Origin: Botryotinia globosa
Lineage: Eukaryota > Ascomycota > Leotiomycetes > Helotiales > Sclerotiniaceae
Direction: 5' to 3'
NCBI GenBank assembly: GCA_014898425.1
Contig: RCSZ01000008.1
Location: forward strand, 1,127,501 to 1,191,500
Length of the DNA: 64,000 nt
The notes beneath the pieces were generated by a model. That model was not told the DNA's origin, did not search any database, and was given only the letters and a program-made list of their open reading frames with translations. The translations under genes were made by a program, and so were the position numbers. Positions 22,053-32,495 of the stretch are shown in pieces. Each line of letters begins with the position of its first letter. Positions within the stretch are counted from its first letter, which is position 1.

Positions 22053-22770
22053 ATGCCACCTCCACAAGGCCGTCGTACCTCATATACTCCACACCCTGGA
22101 TGGGCAGCTGTGGATCAATACGCAATGTCAAAACTTCATTCCAGCCAAAAACCAAATCATGGAACGCTCGCTCACGCTCTTCGAAATTCCTCAGAGAAAG
22201 GCCTCAATAAGTTCGTCTCCCGCACAAGGGAAATTCCTCGCCTTACAAGTTAAATCCATGAGAGTCAAGCACGTGCTGGAAGTTGGATCTTTAGGGGGAT
22301 ATGCATCGATTTGGATTGCTACCGAAAATCCAGACTGTAAGATTACTACGTTGGAATTCGATCCCAGGCATGCAAAGTTAGCTCGCGAAAATATCGAGCA
22401 TGCTGGAGTAAGTGATAGAGTTGAGGTTTTGGAAGGATCGGCGGTGGATATATTACCTGGCTTGTTGAAGGAGATTGAGGAGGGAAAGAGGGATAGGTTT
22501 GGATTGACATTTATTGATGCTGATAAGCTCAATAACTGGACGTACTTTGACTACGGAGTCAGGATGAGTTATTCCGGGGCTGCAGTCTTCTTGAATAATA
22601 TGGCCTGCATGGGAGATCTAGTGAGAGAGGATCGATTTGATGATCCTCACGTTGAAGGTGCAAGAACGGCAATTGAGAATGCTGGGAAGGACGAAAGATT
22701 CGACTGCGTAGTGATGTAAATTGTCTCGGAGAAGAATTGGGATGGGTTCTTGATGGCTGTTGTCAATTAA
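22053..22770 (+). pseudogene. O-methyltransferase (caffeoyl-CoA type), broken by one frameshift and one stop
   Basis: From ATG 22053 one frame encodes the usual family N-terminus (HPGWAAVDQYAMSKLHSSQK, then ALRNSSEKGLN). At about 22205-22211 the protein continues one base out of phase as ISSSPAQGKFLALQVK, followed by the SAM-binding motif HVLEVGSLGGYASIWIA, the acidic LEFDPRH and the LTFIDADKLNNW motif. At 22717 a TAA ends the frame, but the same frame then reads VSEKNWDGFLMAVVN to a second stop at 22768-22770, which is the normal family C-terminus. The enzyme (PF01596-like, metal- and SAM-dependent) is thus interrupted twice. A short ORF from ATG 22159 would lack the N-terminal helix and the end, so activity is doubtful. 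The stop fits a CAA-to-TAA change. Confidence 0.8.
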
Positions 22771-23337
22771 ACTACCTAGAAAGATTGTGTATTGTCCTTT
22801 TTCCAATTGAAAAATGAGCTCTTTTCCTCTGTGGCTAACCAGTGCTAGGCAATTACACCCACCTTTCGGGCTGCAGTCCCAGTGGAGTAAGAGACTCGAC
22901 GTGATTTGAACTCAATATCATGGCCTGGCTCATGGGTTATGCATAAGGCAATATATAAGGCTCTTGATGTACTCTGTTGATGAAGTTTACGAAGAGGCAA
23001 GGCTGATCGAAACAAACCCATTTCGAACGGGTATGTTTTGACCCCGAAACATCTTTGGAAACTGATGTATAAAGATTCTCTAGACAGCGAAGCAGAGACA
23101 TGAAGTTACTACCACAAGCTTATCGGGATAACAAATTGCTTCGTATGTGGCATGTGTTAGATGTCATGTCAGACTGCGAGGCTCACACCCCTTTCGGAAG
23201 TAGTCTCGCATAAGCCAAAAGCTATCTAACCGGTCTACATTATATAAGTAACGGATACTCAGTGGAGAAATGGGCTGGTTGTTTAATCTTTCTATCTTCA
23301 CATTCATTGAAATCGTATATGGAGTACTGTGACCACC
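22771..23337. other. Intergenic
   Basis: Between the two broken genes; it includes the promoter of the SMP-30-like pseudogene. No other gene is seen. Confidence 0.4.
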
Positions 23338-24555
23338 ATGGCAACCTGCATATCTGTCATCGTATGCGTGTACATATTACTAGTTGTGGCACATGCAGCA
23401 TTGAATACCTCACTTAATACAACCATCTCTATAGATCTAGAGTCTACCTACTTGATACTTCCCAATTATCATGGGAATATCAATCAGAGCTTTACCGACA
23501 CACAAACAAGCAATGTGAATTTATCGGTCTCACTTACTTCCGCAAAGTCCAGCGCATTCATATCCTACGATCCAGAATTCCTGAGACTTCTTGGTACAAA
23601 TCCCATAGCTCTCTTATTGCCCAACGAAACTATTCTTTTGCGAATGAAGCTGGTATATGGGTACTGGATCGCAATGAAGTGTGGTTTACAAGCTCCTCAA
23701 TAGATGACGTTACGACGATCTCGGTCCTGAACCTCGATACCTCCAAAATATACACCCCAAACACCAGCATCCCCATAATTAATCCGAATGGAGGCACCTA
23801 TTTCAACTATCTTGTATATATCGCTGGTGATGGTAATGCCACTGTCCCTCCTGAAATCTCTGATATCGGCCCAGCCACGGGCTACACAGAAATCATCATA
23901 AACTCCTACTTCGGTGTTCCTTTCAACGGACCTAATGATCTTACATGGGTGAACCATCATAGGATTCCCTATCTATTCTTCACCGATGATCCACTCTCCT
24001 CTATCTATGACGGTGAGCCATCACCGGTCCTCCCAGATGCCATCTGGCGTTTCTCTCCCACGACTAAGTCTGACTAAGTCTCTTGTTCCTGTTATATCCC
24101 GTGCAGATATCTTAGTACCTAATGGAATCAACGTCAATGCCGCCATGAACACCCTCTACGTTACAGATACCACACCCATCACCACAACAGATTCTGGTGG
24201 ATACAATTCCGGCTCCAACGCGATCTATAAGCTTGATCTCGATACTGACATGTTTCCTATCAACAAACGGCTAATCGGAATCTCGAGAACCGGAATCCCA
24301 GATGGTATTCACATAGATGTTCAGAATAGGATATGGACGGCTGAGGGTGAAGGAATTGTAGTGAGAAATGATGTGGGAAAGGTATTGGGTTTGTTCAATG
24401 CGGAGCTCTTCCTGGACGATCCGGCCAGAGAACCGGGAATTGACATTGCAAATTTTGCTTTGGCGGGCGATGTCTTGGTTGCGGAAGGAAGTGGAAAGTT
24501 ATGGGCTGTGAAGCTTGCGGAGGTGGTTGTGAATCCCGATCGCTATATACTCTGA
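23338..24555 (+). pseudogene. Secreted SMP-30/gluconolactonase-like protein, broken by a 1-nt loss and a 10-bp tandem duplication
   Basis: ATG 23338 sits in a good context (ACCATGG) and starts a signal peptide (TCISVIVCVYILLVVAHA). The first frame runs to NETIL; at the T-run 23635-23639 the protein continues in another frame as FANEAGIWVLDRNEVWFTSS, with one base apparently missing. The second break is explicit: the 10-mer GACTAAGTCT stands twice in tandem at 24062-24081, which creates a TAA and shifts the frame. Removing one copy restores SPTTKSLVPVISRADILVPN. The rest carries family motifs (GPNDLTWV, LFFTDDP, NAAMNTLYVTDT, GIPDGIHIDVQNRIWTAEGE). The intact family are beta-propeller lactonases, some acting in catabolism. 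With two lesions it is a probable pseudogene. Confidence 0.8.
24062..24081 (+). repeat. Exact 10-bp tandem duplication inside a coding frame
   Basis: Two adjacent identical copies of GACTAAGTCT. The second copy places TAA in frame and shifts the downstream frame of the SMP-30-like gene; it looks like a replication-slippage event. Confidence 0.9.
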
Positions 24556-24673
24556 TGTCTAGATGGTCATATCAACTGGTGTACAACAGTGGGATCGAGC
24601 AGACTAGGACTACTAATACCTAATATATTACTCTAAGCCAAGTAGATGGCCATCAAACCATTGATTATTATGC

Positions 24674-26143
24674 TCAAACAAAACCAACAATCTTCCCATC
24701 TGCTACCACCATTCTTCCGTCCTTTATTACACAGCTGACGTTCCTAATAACCTTCTCAAGCCCATCTTTTTCCAAATCTCCATCTAAAGCCACCAAATCT
24801 GCAATCCAGTCCTCACCCAGCCATCCAAAATCCTGCCCACACAACTCCCCACCACAGGCTTCCCAGCCTCCCAATGTAGCAGCTCTTAAAACATCAGCTA
24901 CATCGATCCCAGCTTGAACCATCAACTCCATCTCCCTCGCATTTTCTCCGTGGGGGAACGGTCCTGTATCACATCCTGTGGCTAGTTTTACTCCAATCTC
25001 CCAAGCTCTTCTGGCGTGCTCTTTGCATATAGCAATTGCTCTTCCTCCATCGTTCGCTTCTAACTCTACGACCGATAGTGTAGGAACATATATAGTACCC
25101 ATTTCTTTCATCACTTGCAAAGCCTTCTCACTGGGCATGAGCCCATGCTCTACACTCGTGACACCTGCTTTAGCAGCCATGATTACTGCCTCTTCTGAGC
25201 TGGCATGGCTTGCTACCGGCACACCAGCTCGCTTGGCTTCAGCTACCATAACATCCATTTCTTCCTGACTCCAAAGAAGAGAATTCGGGTTTCTCAACTT
25301 CTCTCTAGGGCCAAAACTATCTTCCCCTCGATTTCGAGATGGAGGAAACTGAATATCTTCGGAACCATTGTATGTAGATGCCGGATAGCGTAACGCACGT
25401 CTCCGATACTCAGCATAGATCTTGATAACATCAGCACCAGCTCCAATTCTTCTCCTCACACCTGCTCTACATCCTTCAATCCCATCACAAGGGTCGCTCA
25501 AACGCGGTGTCTCTGTTCCTCCCAATTTATTCTCTTGCCGGATCTCATAGCTACCACTAGAAGCCAGAGGTTCCGTGGCGACGAACAAACGCGGTCCGGG
25601 GATGAGACCACGGTTTATGGAATCACGAACACCAATATCGGCATTATAGCATCCTTCGGTCCCCAGGTCACGATACGTGGTATATCCGGCTAGCAGAGCG
25701 AGACGGCAATTGGTTGTAGCACGAATGGTGCGGGAGATGAGAGATTCGTCTCGTTCTTGATTCAAATATGGTGAACCGGCTTCATCTACACGGTGGAGGA
25801 AGACATGAGTATGCGCGTCTACAAAACCTGGTAGAACGGTTTTCCCTCGGAGATCGAGATCATTGTCTCCCAATGAAGTAATTGAAGAGGTTTCACGCGT
25901 GCTGACTTTCGTTATCGAACCTGTTTTTGTGTTTACTCTAAGAGAAACATTTTTGTCGAAAGACTTGGTCCGACTGTTGAAAAGAGTAGTGGTGTGAATC
26001 CAATACTCGTGGTTAGAAGACAAGGAAGGGCCTGAGGATGTTTCTTTTACGTTCTGAGAAGAGTTGGATGTGGGTGATTGTAACGCCAAAATTGATGTAG
26101 AACCAGATAGAGTAGATCCTTGAGTAGGAAGTTTCTTTGTCAT
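24674..26143 (-). CDS. Amidohydrolase, prolidase/ochratoxinase-like
   Basis: Intronless ORF of 489 aa from ATG 26143. It is a metal-dependent hydrolase of the PF01979 superfamily. The visible motifs occur in order: LPGFVDAHTHVF (the HxH metal ligands), ADVIKIYAEY (the Lys that is usually carboxylated and bridges the metals), GVPVASHASS and TSVEHGL (two further His ligands) and ATGCDTGPFPHG (metal-binding Asp). All key residues appear present. The first 50 residues are Ser/Thr-rich with no clear signal peptide, so it is probably cytosolic. Related fungal enzymes cleave amide bonds in acyl-amino acids or dipeptides, including ochratoxinase-type enzymes; the substrate here cannot be told. It is convergent with the broken SMP-30-like gene, 118 bases away. 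Confidence 0.87.
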   Translation of the reverse strand: MTKKLPTQGSTLSGSTSILALQSPTSNSSQNVKETSSGPSLSSNHEYWIHTTTLFNSRTKSFDKNVSLRVNTKTGSITKVSTRETSSITSLGDNDLDLRGKTVLPGFVDAHTHVFLHRVDEAGSPYLNQERDESLISRTIRATTNCRLALLAGYTTYRDLGTEGCYNADIGVRDSINRGLIPGPRLFVATEPLASSGSYEIRQENKLGGTETPRLSDPCDGIEGCRAGVRRRIGAGADVIKIYAEYRRRALRYPASTYNGSEDIQFPPSRNRGEDSFGPREKLRNPNSLLWSQEEMDVMVAEAKRAGVPVASHASSEEAVIMAAKAGVTSVEHGLMPSEKALQVMKEMGTIYVPTLSVVELEANDGGRAIAICKEHARRAWEIGVKLATGCDTGPFPHGENAREMELMVQAGIDVADVLRAATLGGWEACGGELCGQDFGWLGEDWIADLVALDGDLEKDGLEKVIRNVSCVIKDGRMVVADGKIVGFV

Positions 26144-27015
26144 TTTGTCTGGTATTTGCTAAGACCTCAATTTGAGTACCACTGAGAGCTAAGCCAGTGT
26201 GTCAAGTCTTCTCAATTGATTCACAAATCAAACGGCCGTCTACACTGTGTGCCTTGAGATGAATATGTATTTCGTGACCGAAATTTAGCGCTGACTAGTG
26301 ACGTACGCTTCGATGATGGTATTGGAAGAGAGACTGGAATCATGCTGGACACGGTGCGAGCTACAGCGTGCAGAGTCCGCATTTCAAGGCTCTGATAGGA
26401 TCATTCGTATGGAAAGAAGCACAGGCTTTTACAGGGGCTGATTCGGGATTGACTCGCTTATTCCGAACTCCGCTACTTTGTTGCGTCTTACTCCGTCTGA
26501 AGCAGTCTATTTCTCGAGCACTCGATTGTTCAATACTGATTCTAAATCAAAGGACAATCAATCGCTTGCCCACTAAGTTCGAAAGGAGGTGGACAGGTTA
26601 GCATAGAAATTGCAACGGTGTGTTCGAAGGCTCATCAACCAATCAATATCAACAGTATACAAATGGTTCAAGAAGCCTGAGTTTGCTTTGTTCTATCTTT
26701 TTATTAAATTACAGTACAGACTGGTAGTCATGGTTTCGCCCGAGTCTTCATGCTGTTTTCGATCAATTTCTCACGACCACCATTCACGAGCCACACCTTA
26801 CAACTTTCGTTGGCTTACCAAAAAAGCCCCCTAGGAGTATCGGTTCCAATCAACGTGTAAGACTCTCACGGTATCAGCAAATAATTTCATATACACCGGA
26901 CTCTCGCTACGCTGGGAAATGATCACGAAGCGCGCGCAGCTTGACGTAATAATCTGTAGTCTGGGCTTTTTAAATTCTGGTTTCTGGTGCGACAGCCATA
27001 TGCTCCGGTTCGAAT
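26144..27015. other. Intergenic
   Basis: About 870 bases with no supported gene. It is the promoter of the amidohydrolase and the 3' flank of the acidic protein gene. Confidence 0.4.
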
Positions 27016-29169
27016 TCAAATTACCAGCAGATCATCATTGTTGAATGATAAACCTTCTTCCAATATACCGGATCGCTCCTCTAGTAGCAATTCGTCATGA
27101 CCTGACCCTTCAACGACTAACAATAAGTCATCATACTGTTCTTCATCCTCAAGTTGCCAACGGTGGCCGAAAAACATCTCCTCGGATTCCGACTCTATTG
27201 CCAATCTCTCCATTTCCTCACCGTTTAATAAAGACTCATAGAAATCAACATCATCTTCGAGGAGGAGATCGTCAAGTTCATGGTCTGGGATACCTTCATA
27301 ATCACTGAGTATATTGTCGAATGCTGAATTTTCACTACGATTATCCATAATCCCCGGAAATTCATCGTCCAGCATTGCTGAATCTTGTACCTCAGCGTCA
27401 TCGGCGATAGAGTCCAAAAGATCTTCATATTCATCAGTTCCCTCAGCCATGACAAAGTTCTCTGAAGTCGAACATTTATTGATAATCTGGCGAGCAGCTG
27501 GCAGATCATGTAATGTTCGTTGCATCATTGACCATAGTCGAGCTTTCACCACGGCTGCCAGCCTTTTCTCAGAGCCTAACTCACCATGTATCTCTTCGTC
27601 ATTTTTTTCGTTAACAAATTCGGAGGTCGGCATGTTTGCAATCTGCTCAAGTTTTTGTCGCAGGCCTGGTGTTTGAGCATTGCGTGCCCATGAGGTCATC
27701 ATTTTCATGATTCTAGGGGTGTAGCGAGAATTGTGAGTTACCGACTATGTTACTTAGTAATTGAATTTTGTATGAAGAAGTGCTGATATTACCTGCTTGA
27801 AACCCGGACAAAACATGACTGGACCCAAGGCTGCCAGAGAAATGGCTGCTTTTTTTGAGTTATTGTCAACCTTTATTCCCTTCGTCGTTCTCCGTCTCGT
27901 CTCCAATCCGGCAATCATAACATGTATTGCTGCAGTCACGAGCTTACATGATGCTGTAGGATCAAGTACGTATGCTTCATCGTGAGGATTGGAAGTTGCA
28001 TTGCACTTTTGGGGAACACTTCCAACAGTCGAGCTTTTCGATAAGTTGTGGGTCGAAATTTGGGCACAATATCTTTCGTCGCTAGATAGAACCAGCATTT
28101 CGTCAAACGCGACATCTTCTGGTGGCGTAGAAGCATCCTCTTGCTTGATCAAAGAACCAGTTTTCGTCCTATGTGAAATTCTAGGAGCCTTTTTCATCCT
28201 CTTACGAGAACTGCTCGCGCAAGTCATATGTCTAGGAGCGGACGGGAATTTGGAGAACGGACCCGAACTTATGAAAGAGTTCAATTGAGATAAAGCAGGT
28301 ATAGCATGCAATGTGATACTCGAAGATAAACTCTCAGAACACTCTTTCAAAATTTCAGAAATCTTGAATTTGGAGCCAACTTGAATGATTGATGATGTGC
28401 TGGGCACCCTTGCTTGAGTAGCGTTGAATCGTTCACTAGAGTTGGAGTACCCTTTCAGAAGTGACGATATGTTCTCACTGGGGCCAAATTTGATAATTAA
28501 AGATTTTTTTGGTGTGCCTGATTGTGCGATCTCCAATGTCTTAGAGGAGCTTTTGCCAACCACCGAATCTAGGGGAAATGGTTTCAGTCTTTTCGAAGTT
28601 GGACTCCCTCCAGACGTAGGTCGAAATGACAAGCGTACTTTTAGCTGTTCCATCTCAGCGCAGAGTTGTGCGTCTGGTATCCTAATCTCGGTAGTTGTAC
28701 ATGACCAAGGTCGAACGTCGAGAATCGGTGAATCCAAAGGCTCTTTATTGTTTAGCTGAAGCGAAAGATTGTTCGTCTGCAGCGGTTCATTTGGCAAATG
28801 AAGTATTGCGGATAATCCCAGCTGTTCCCATATCTTTCAATAGTGAGCAAATCAATTTTTCTCTAGAGTGGTGATTCGACAAACCTTTGACTCTGCGACG
28901 AACTTACCCAACAACTCGATGATATGATTATTATTAGTTCCAACCGATTCTTTTCCATCAAGATCAATAGCGAAGTCAACCCAGCATGAACTTCCACTAG
29001 CGACCCATATTTCCCCCGAAGTCAACGCTTTCAGACACTCGTCAATCGACAAAGTCTCCAGGTTTCCAGACGGCAGTCTAATAACAACCTCGTACTCTAA
29101 ATGCAGAGAGAGATTGTCCGAGAGAGATGAGAAAGCAACAGGACCAAAATTTAATGCCCTCAAGAGCAT
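27016..29169 (-). CDS. Large acidic hypothetical protein, three exons
   Basis: Exons 29169-28885, 28833-27793 and 27744-27016, all phase 0, give about 684 aa. The start is the first ATG (MLLRALNFGPVAFSSLSD). Joins read VAESK/IWEQLGLSAIL and MFCPGFKQ/SVTHNSRYTP. The first intron uses a weak GTTTGT donor; a better GTAAGT about 20 nt earlier leads to a stop, so I rejected it. An N-terminal folded part (VIRLPSGNLETLSIDECLKA) is followed by a long Ser/Lys-rich middle with basic clusters (SSRKRMKKAPR), then a conserved-looking block (LVTAAIHVMIAGLETRRRTT) and a strongly acidic, Leu-rich tail. The layout resembles nuclear regulatory proteins, but no known domain is recognised. Confidence 0.65.
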
Positions 29170-30208
29170 GATAGAGAACACGATAAATGTGATGAAGGTA
29201 GGTAGTCAAGAATGTCCTTGAAAATTCACGTCTGAAAAGGAACAATGGAATCAATAATTAATGAACACGATAAGGTGTGTAAAGAAACTGATCTAATGAA
29301 ATCAGGGGACAGAGGAAAGAGAAAATGTGAGAGAGGAACGAGGAGATTGATTGAGAAAGAAGGTTAGCAGTGTAACACAGATGGTATATCAAATTGCGCT
29401 CATCAGGGAGGATATATTGTCCTTATCTCGTGATCTCCCATATGAGAAGATGTGAAATTGGGATGAGGCAGGCATGAACGAATATGTGTATGTCACTGTC
29501 GCTGATAACTTTTTGTTGATGAGGAGAGGGAGAGAGGAACAAACGTGTGATTTTTTTGTCACTATCGCTGGTAAATATTGATTGTGACATGTACGAAGTA
29601 ATAAGAGGGAGAGAGGGAGGGAGAGAGGGAGGGAGAGAGAGAAAGTGGAGTTTTCGGCAAAAGATTCTGCCCCTGTCTACCGCTCAAAATGATCTAAATC
29701 ACAACGCTAAAATCATTGGTGACGGTATAACCCACAATTATCAATGTCTTACTTAGTCTTATCTCAGCCTCCCGTCTCTCTCATCCACTACAATAATCTC
29801 AAACCCAACCTTGGAAATCCCCGAATCCAAGAAACCTCCATACTACCTAGTCTCGAACGCTCGTCCAATTCCAGTCGCCAATAGCCAATCCCAAGTCTCG
29901 GTCGAAGCCTTTTCTTCCGAACTACAAAGTAAAATCAACTCTTCGAGCCCCAAAATAGTGCCGTTCTTCCAGAACCCTATCCGCCCCTCCCCTCTTTCAG
30001 AATCTTTCCAAAACCACCTTCTATAACTACCGACGTTCACCATGGCTTTGAGTAATGTTGGATCAATCGTTCTGCAAATTCTAATATTTGTAACGACTCT
30101 GGTGAACTTTACCTTCACTCTCACTTCGCTGGGACCTTTCTTTCTACTCGTCCTGTATGCACTATCGAAGATTTGCGCAACGGCACCCGAGGAAGATATA
30201 TTCAAGAA
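29170..30208. other. Divergent promoter region with GGA-type microsatellite and a possible uORF
   Basis: This separates the minus-strand acidic protein from the plus-strand transporter. It holds a GAGGGA repeat (29604-29644) and pyrimidine tracts. An ATG in strong context at 30042 opens a 65-codon hydrophobic frame that overlaps the transporter start, and it may be an upstream ORF. Confidence 0.45.
29604..29644. repeat. GAGGGA/GAGA microsatellite
   Basis: Purine-only run of GAGGGA and GAGA units on the plus strand in the divergent promoter. Confidence 0.9.
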
Positions 30209-32057
30209 ATGTCAATTACGTCACCTCTACCACGGTTGATGAATAATACGTCTCAACCCAACCTCGACGAGCCTCAAATTTCATATTTGAAAGATGATTC
30301 ATCTGCGAATGAAAGCGTTCACAGAAACCGAGGGTCAAAATCCGATATAGAGAACAATCATGAGCGTGCCAACGGGAGTGCAAGTGGGAACAGGAATAGA
30401 ATTGGAAAAGCAAATGGGAATGGGAACGGGAATATTTATACCAATGGCAATGCAAGCCACAGAGGCTTTGCGGTATCAGATGCCTCCGATGCGGGAGATA
30501 ATCATGGAATAAATGGAGTGGATCGACAGGCGGACACTGAGGATACTGCAGTTGCCAAAGTCAGTATTCGTGATCGTATTGGTTGTGTTACATGGACATG
30601 GTTCACTTTAACAATGGCCACTGGAGGAATTGCAAATGTCCTTTATTCAAGTATGTCAATCGATACAATTACATTTGAGACCAGTTCTAACATCCTACAG
30701 TCCCATATCGATCGAATTGGCTGAGAATAGTAGGAGAAATAGTCTTCTTTCTTAATCTTATATTCTTTGTAATGAATTGTATATTAATATCTCTTCGCTT
30801 CAAATGGAATCCTGGAAGTTTCTCTAAATCTTTCCTTAGTTCATCCGAATCTTTGTATATTCCTGCTTGTGTAAGTCTATTCTAGTCTCAGTGCCTGTTG
30901 AAAACTTGTCTAATATATGATTAGATGATATCGTGAGTAATTTCCCGCCTCAGCCAAATAATCTCGTCTAAGCCTTTGTAGAGTGGGAACAATCCTCGTA
31001 ACCATGTGTCAGTATGGGATCCCCAAGACTGGCGTATGGTTCCAAACTACCATGCAGGTATGCTTTTGGGCGTATTGCACTTTGAGCGTAGTTGCATCGT
31101 CCGGCATGTACCTATTGCTTTGGTCCACTCAGTAAGTCTGAGTATACCCTCCTCTTTGCAAAACGTTGGCTTATATTACTGCTTAGAGAATTTCCCATTG
31201 CTAATATGACTCCCCTCTGGACCTTCCCTGCCTACCCGTTACTACTGACTGGTCCAGTTGCCGCGAATCTTATCTCTACTTTACCAAATGCAACTGCAGC
31301 TGCACGCATCAACTCTACTGCTATAGCTTTTGGGGCAGTTTGCTTCCAAGGGATCGGATTTCTTCTCAGTCTCATGATCTACAGTGCTTTCCTCTATCGA
31401 TTAATGACCAAGAAACTTCCCCAAGAGACAACACGACCTGGAATGGTAAGTCATACCTGTAAATATTGTTTCAATTATTAACTAAGTATCTATAGTTCGT
31501 ATCAGTTGGCCCTTCCGGGTTCACAGTGACAGCAATCGTTTCTCTCTCCAATTCGGTGCAGACGACCATCCTACCCAATGGTATTTTTGGCAACACTGAG
31601 GGCCCTTTCGTTTTGTACTTGATGGGTAGTTTTACAGGACTCTTCATCTGGGGTTTATGCCTTTGGTTCTGTTTGATATCTATAGGCGCTCATTGGCAAC
31701 TCATGCAACCTAATCACCCGGAGCATCACATTAGTGCGGATATGACATGGCAAGAATCTTCCCATCTCAAACATCTCAAACATTGTTGCTAACATAATTA
31801 GGAACTCGTTCGTCTTTCCAAATACAGCACTAGCCACAGCTACGATACAAATTGGTACGGCATTTGGATCTAATGCTATTCGGATTGTTGGCACTGTGAT
31901 TAGTGTCTTTCTGGTTGTCGTTTGGTTAGGCGTGCTGTTCATGATAGCTAGGGCAATCTTCCTGAAGAAACTGCTCATGCCAGGACAGCTTAATGGGGCT
32001 GCTCATCAAAGAAAGCAATGGGCGAGAAAATATGATAATGGCATATGGAAGGACTAA
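30209..32057 (+). CDS. SLAC1/TDT-family transporter (sulfite exporter or dicarboxylate type)
   Basis: Seven exons: 30209-30650, 30701-30870, 30925-30932, 30982-31131, 31187-31445, 31496-31749 and 31802-32057, giving about 512 aa. The first 110 residues are hydrophilic with Asn/Gly repeats (KANGNGNGNIYTNGN). The first of about ten membrane segments begins at IGCVTWTWFTLTMATGGIAN, the conserved opening of the voltage-dependent anion channel / tellurite-resistance-dicarboxylate family (PF03595). Later motifs are RPGMFVSVGPSGFTVTAI and NSFVFPNTALATATIQIG. The C-tail is basic. Family members export sulfite (Ssu1) or import malate (Mae1); the substrate is not determined here. Unusual splicing: an 8-nt exon (30925-30932) and a GC-AG intron (31750-31801), both needed to keep conserved residues. 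The start choice is uncertain because no ATG lies upstream in frame. Confidence 0.87.
30925..30932 (+). other. 8-nt micro-exon of the TDT transporter
   Basis: ATGATATC between acceptor TTAG and donor GTGAGT. With the next exon it encodes MISVGTI; without it the frame fails. Both flanking introns have good borders. Confidence 0.75.
31750..31801 (+). other. GC-AG intron of the TDT transporter
   Basis: A 52-nt intron with donor TG|GCAAGA, branch GCTAAC and acceptor ATTAG. Joining TG and G gives DMTW/NSFVFPNT, the conserved family sequence. No GT donor nearby gives the same join. Confidence 0.75.
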
Positions 32058-32495
32058 AGCCAGAATCGTGGAATTATCCACCTGGTACAATCCATCCGAA
32101 AGAATATTTGAAATATTTTTATTCTTATCAATTCCTGATTCTAGGAATGGTGGCTATAGATTTGGATTTCATTGGATATTTAATAGAACACTTAAGTTGT
32201 TGTAAGATGAGGGTGATGGAATTGTATGAGGAGTGTTCGACCCATTAAGAACTTTCTAGATTACTCAGCAAATTTAAGTTATCATAACCGCTGATCGCAT
32301 CACGATATCGGACAATCCGTTTTCGAAGAGCTCTGACGTCATATCTCGTCGCGTCAGATAGGTAGGAAAGAAAGTAAATAATCACTCACACCTCAACATA
32401 GACAACGTGTTAAGATTCTCCACTTTGTGCCTGAGATTGTATTTCGCTCAATCATTGTGCTTTAATGTCCATACAGTGACGACAACAATAACAAT
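32058..32495. other. Intergenic promoter of the SAP-repeat gene
   Basis: No gene is seen. It is the 3' flank of the transporter and the upstream region of the gene at 32496. Confidence 0.4.

Noticed and set aside
28888..28910. Strong GTAAGT donor inside exon 1 of the acidic protein gene
   Set aside because: Using it with the following acceptor leads quickly to a stop codon, while the weaker donor at 28884 keeps the frame.
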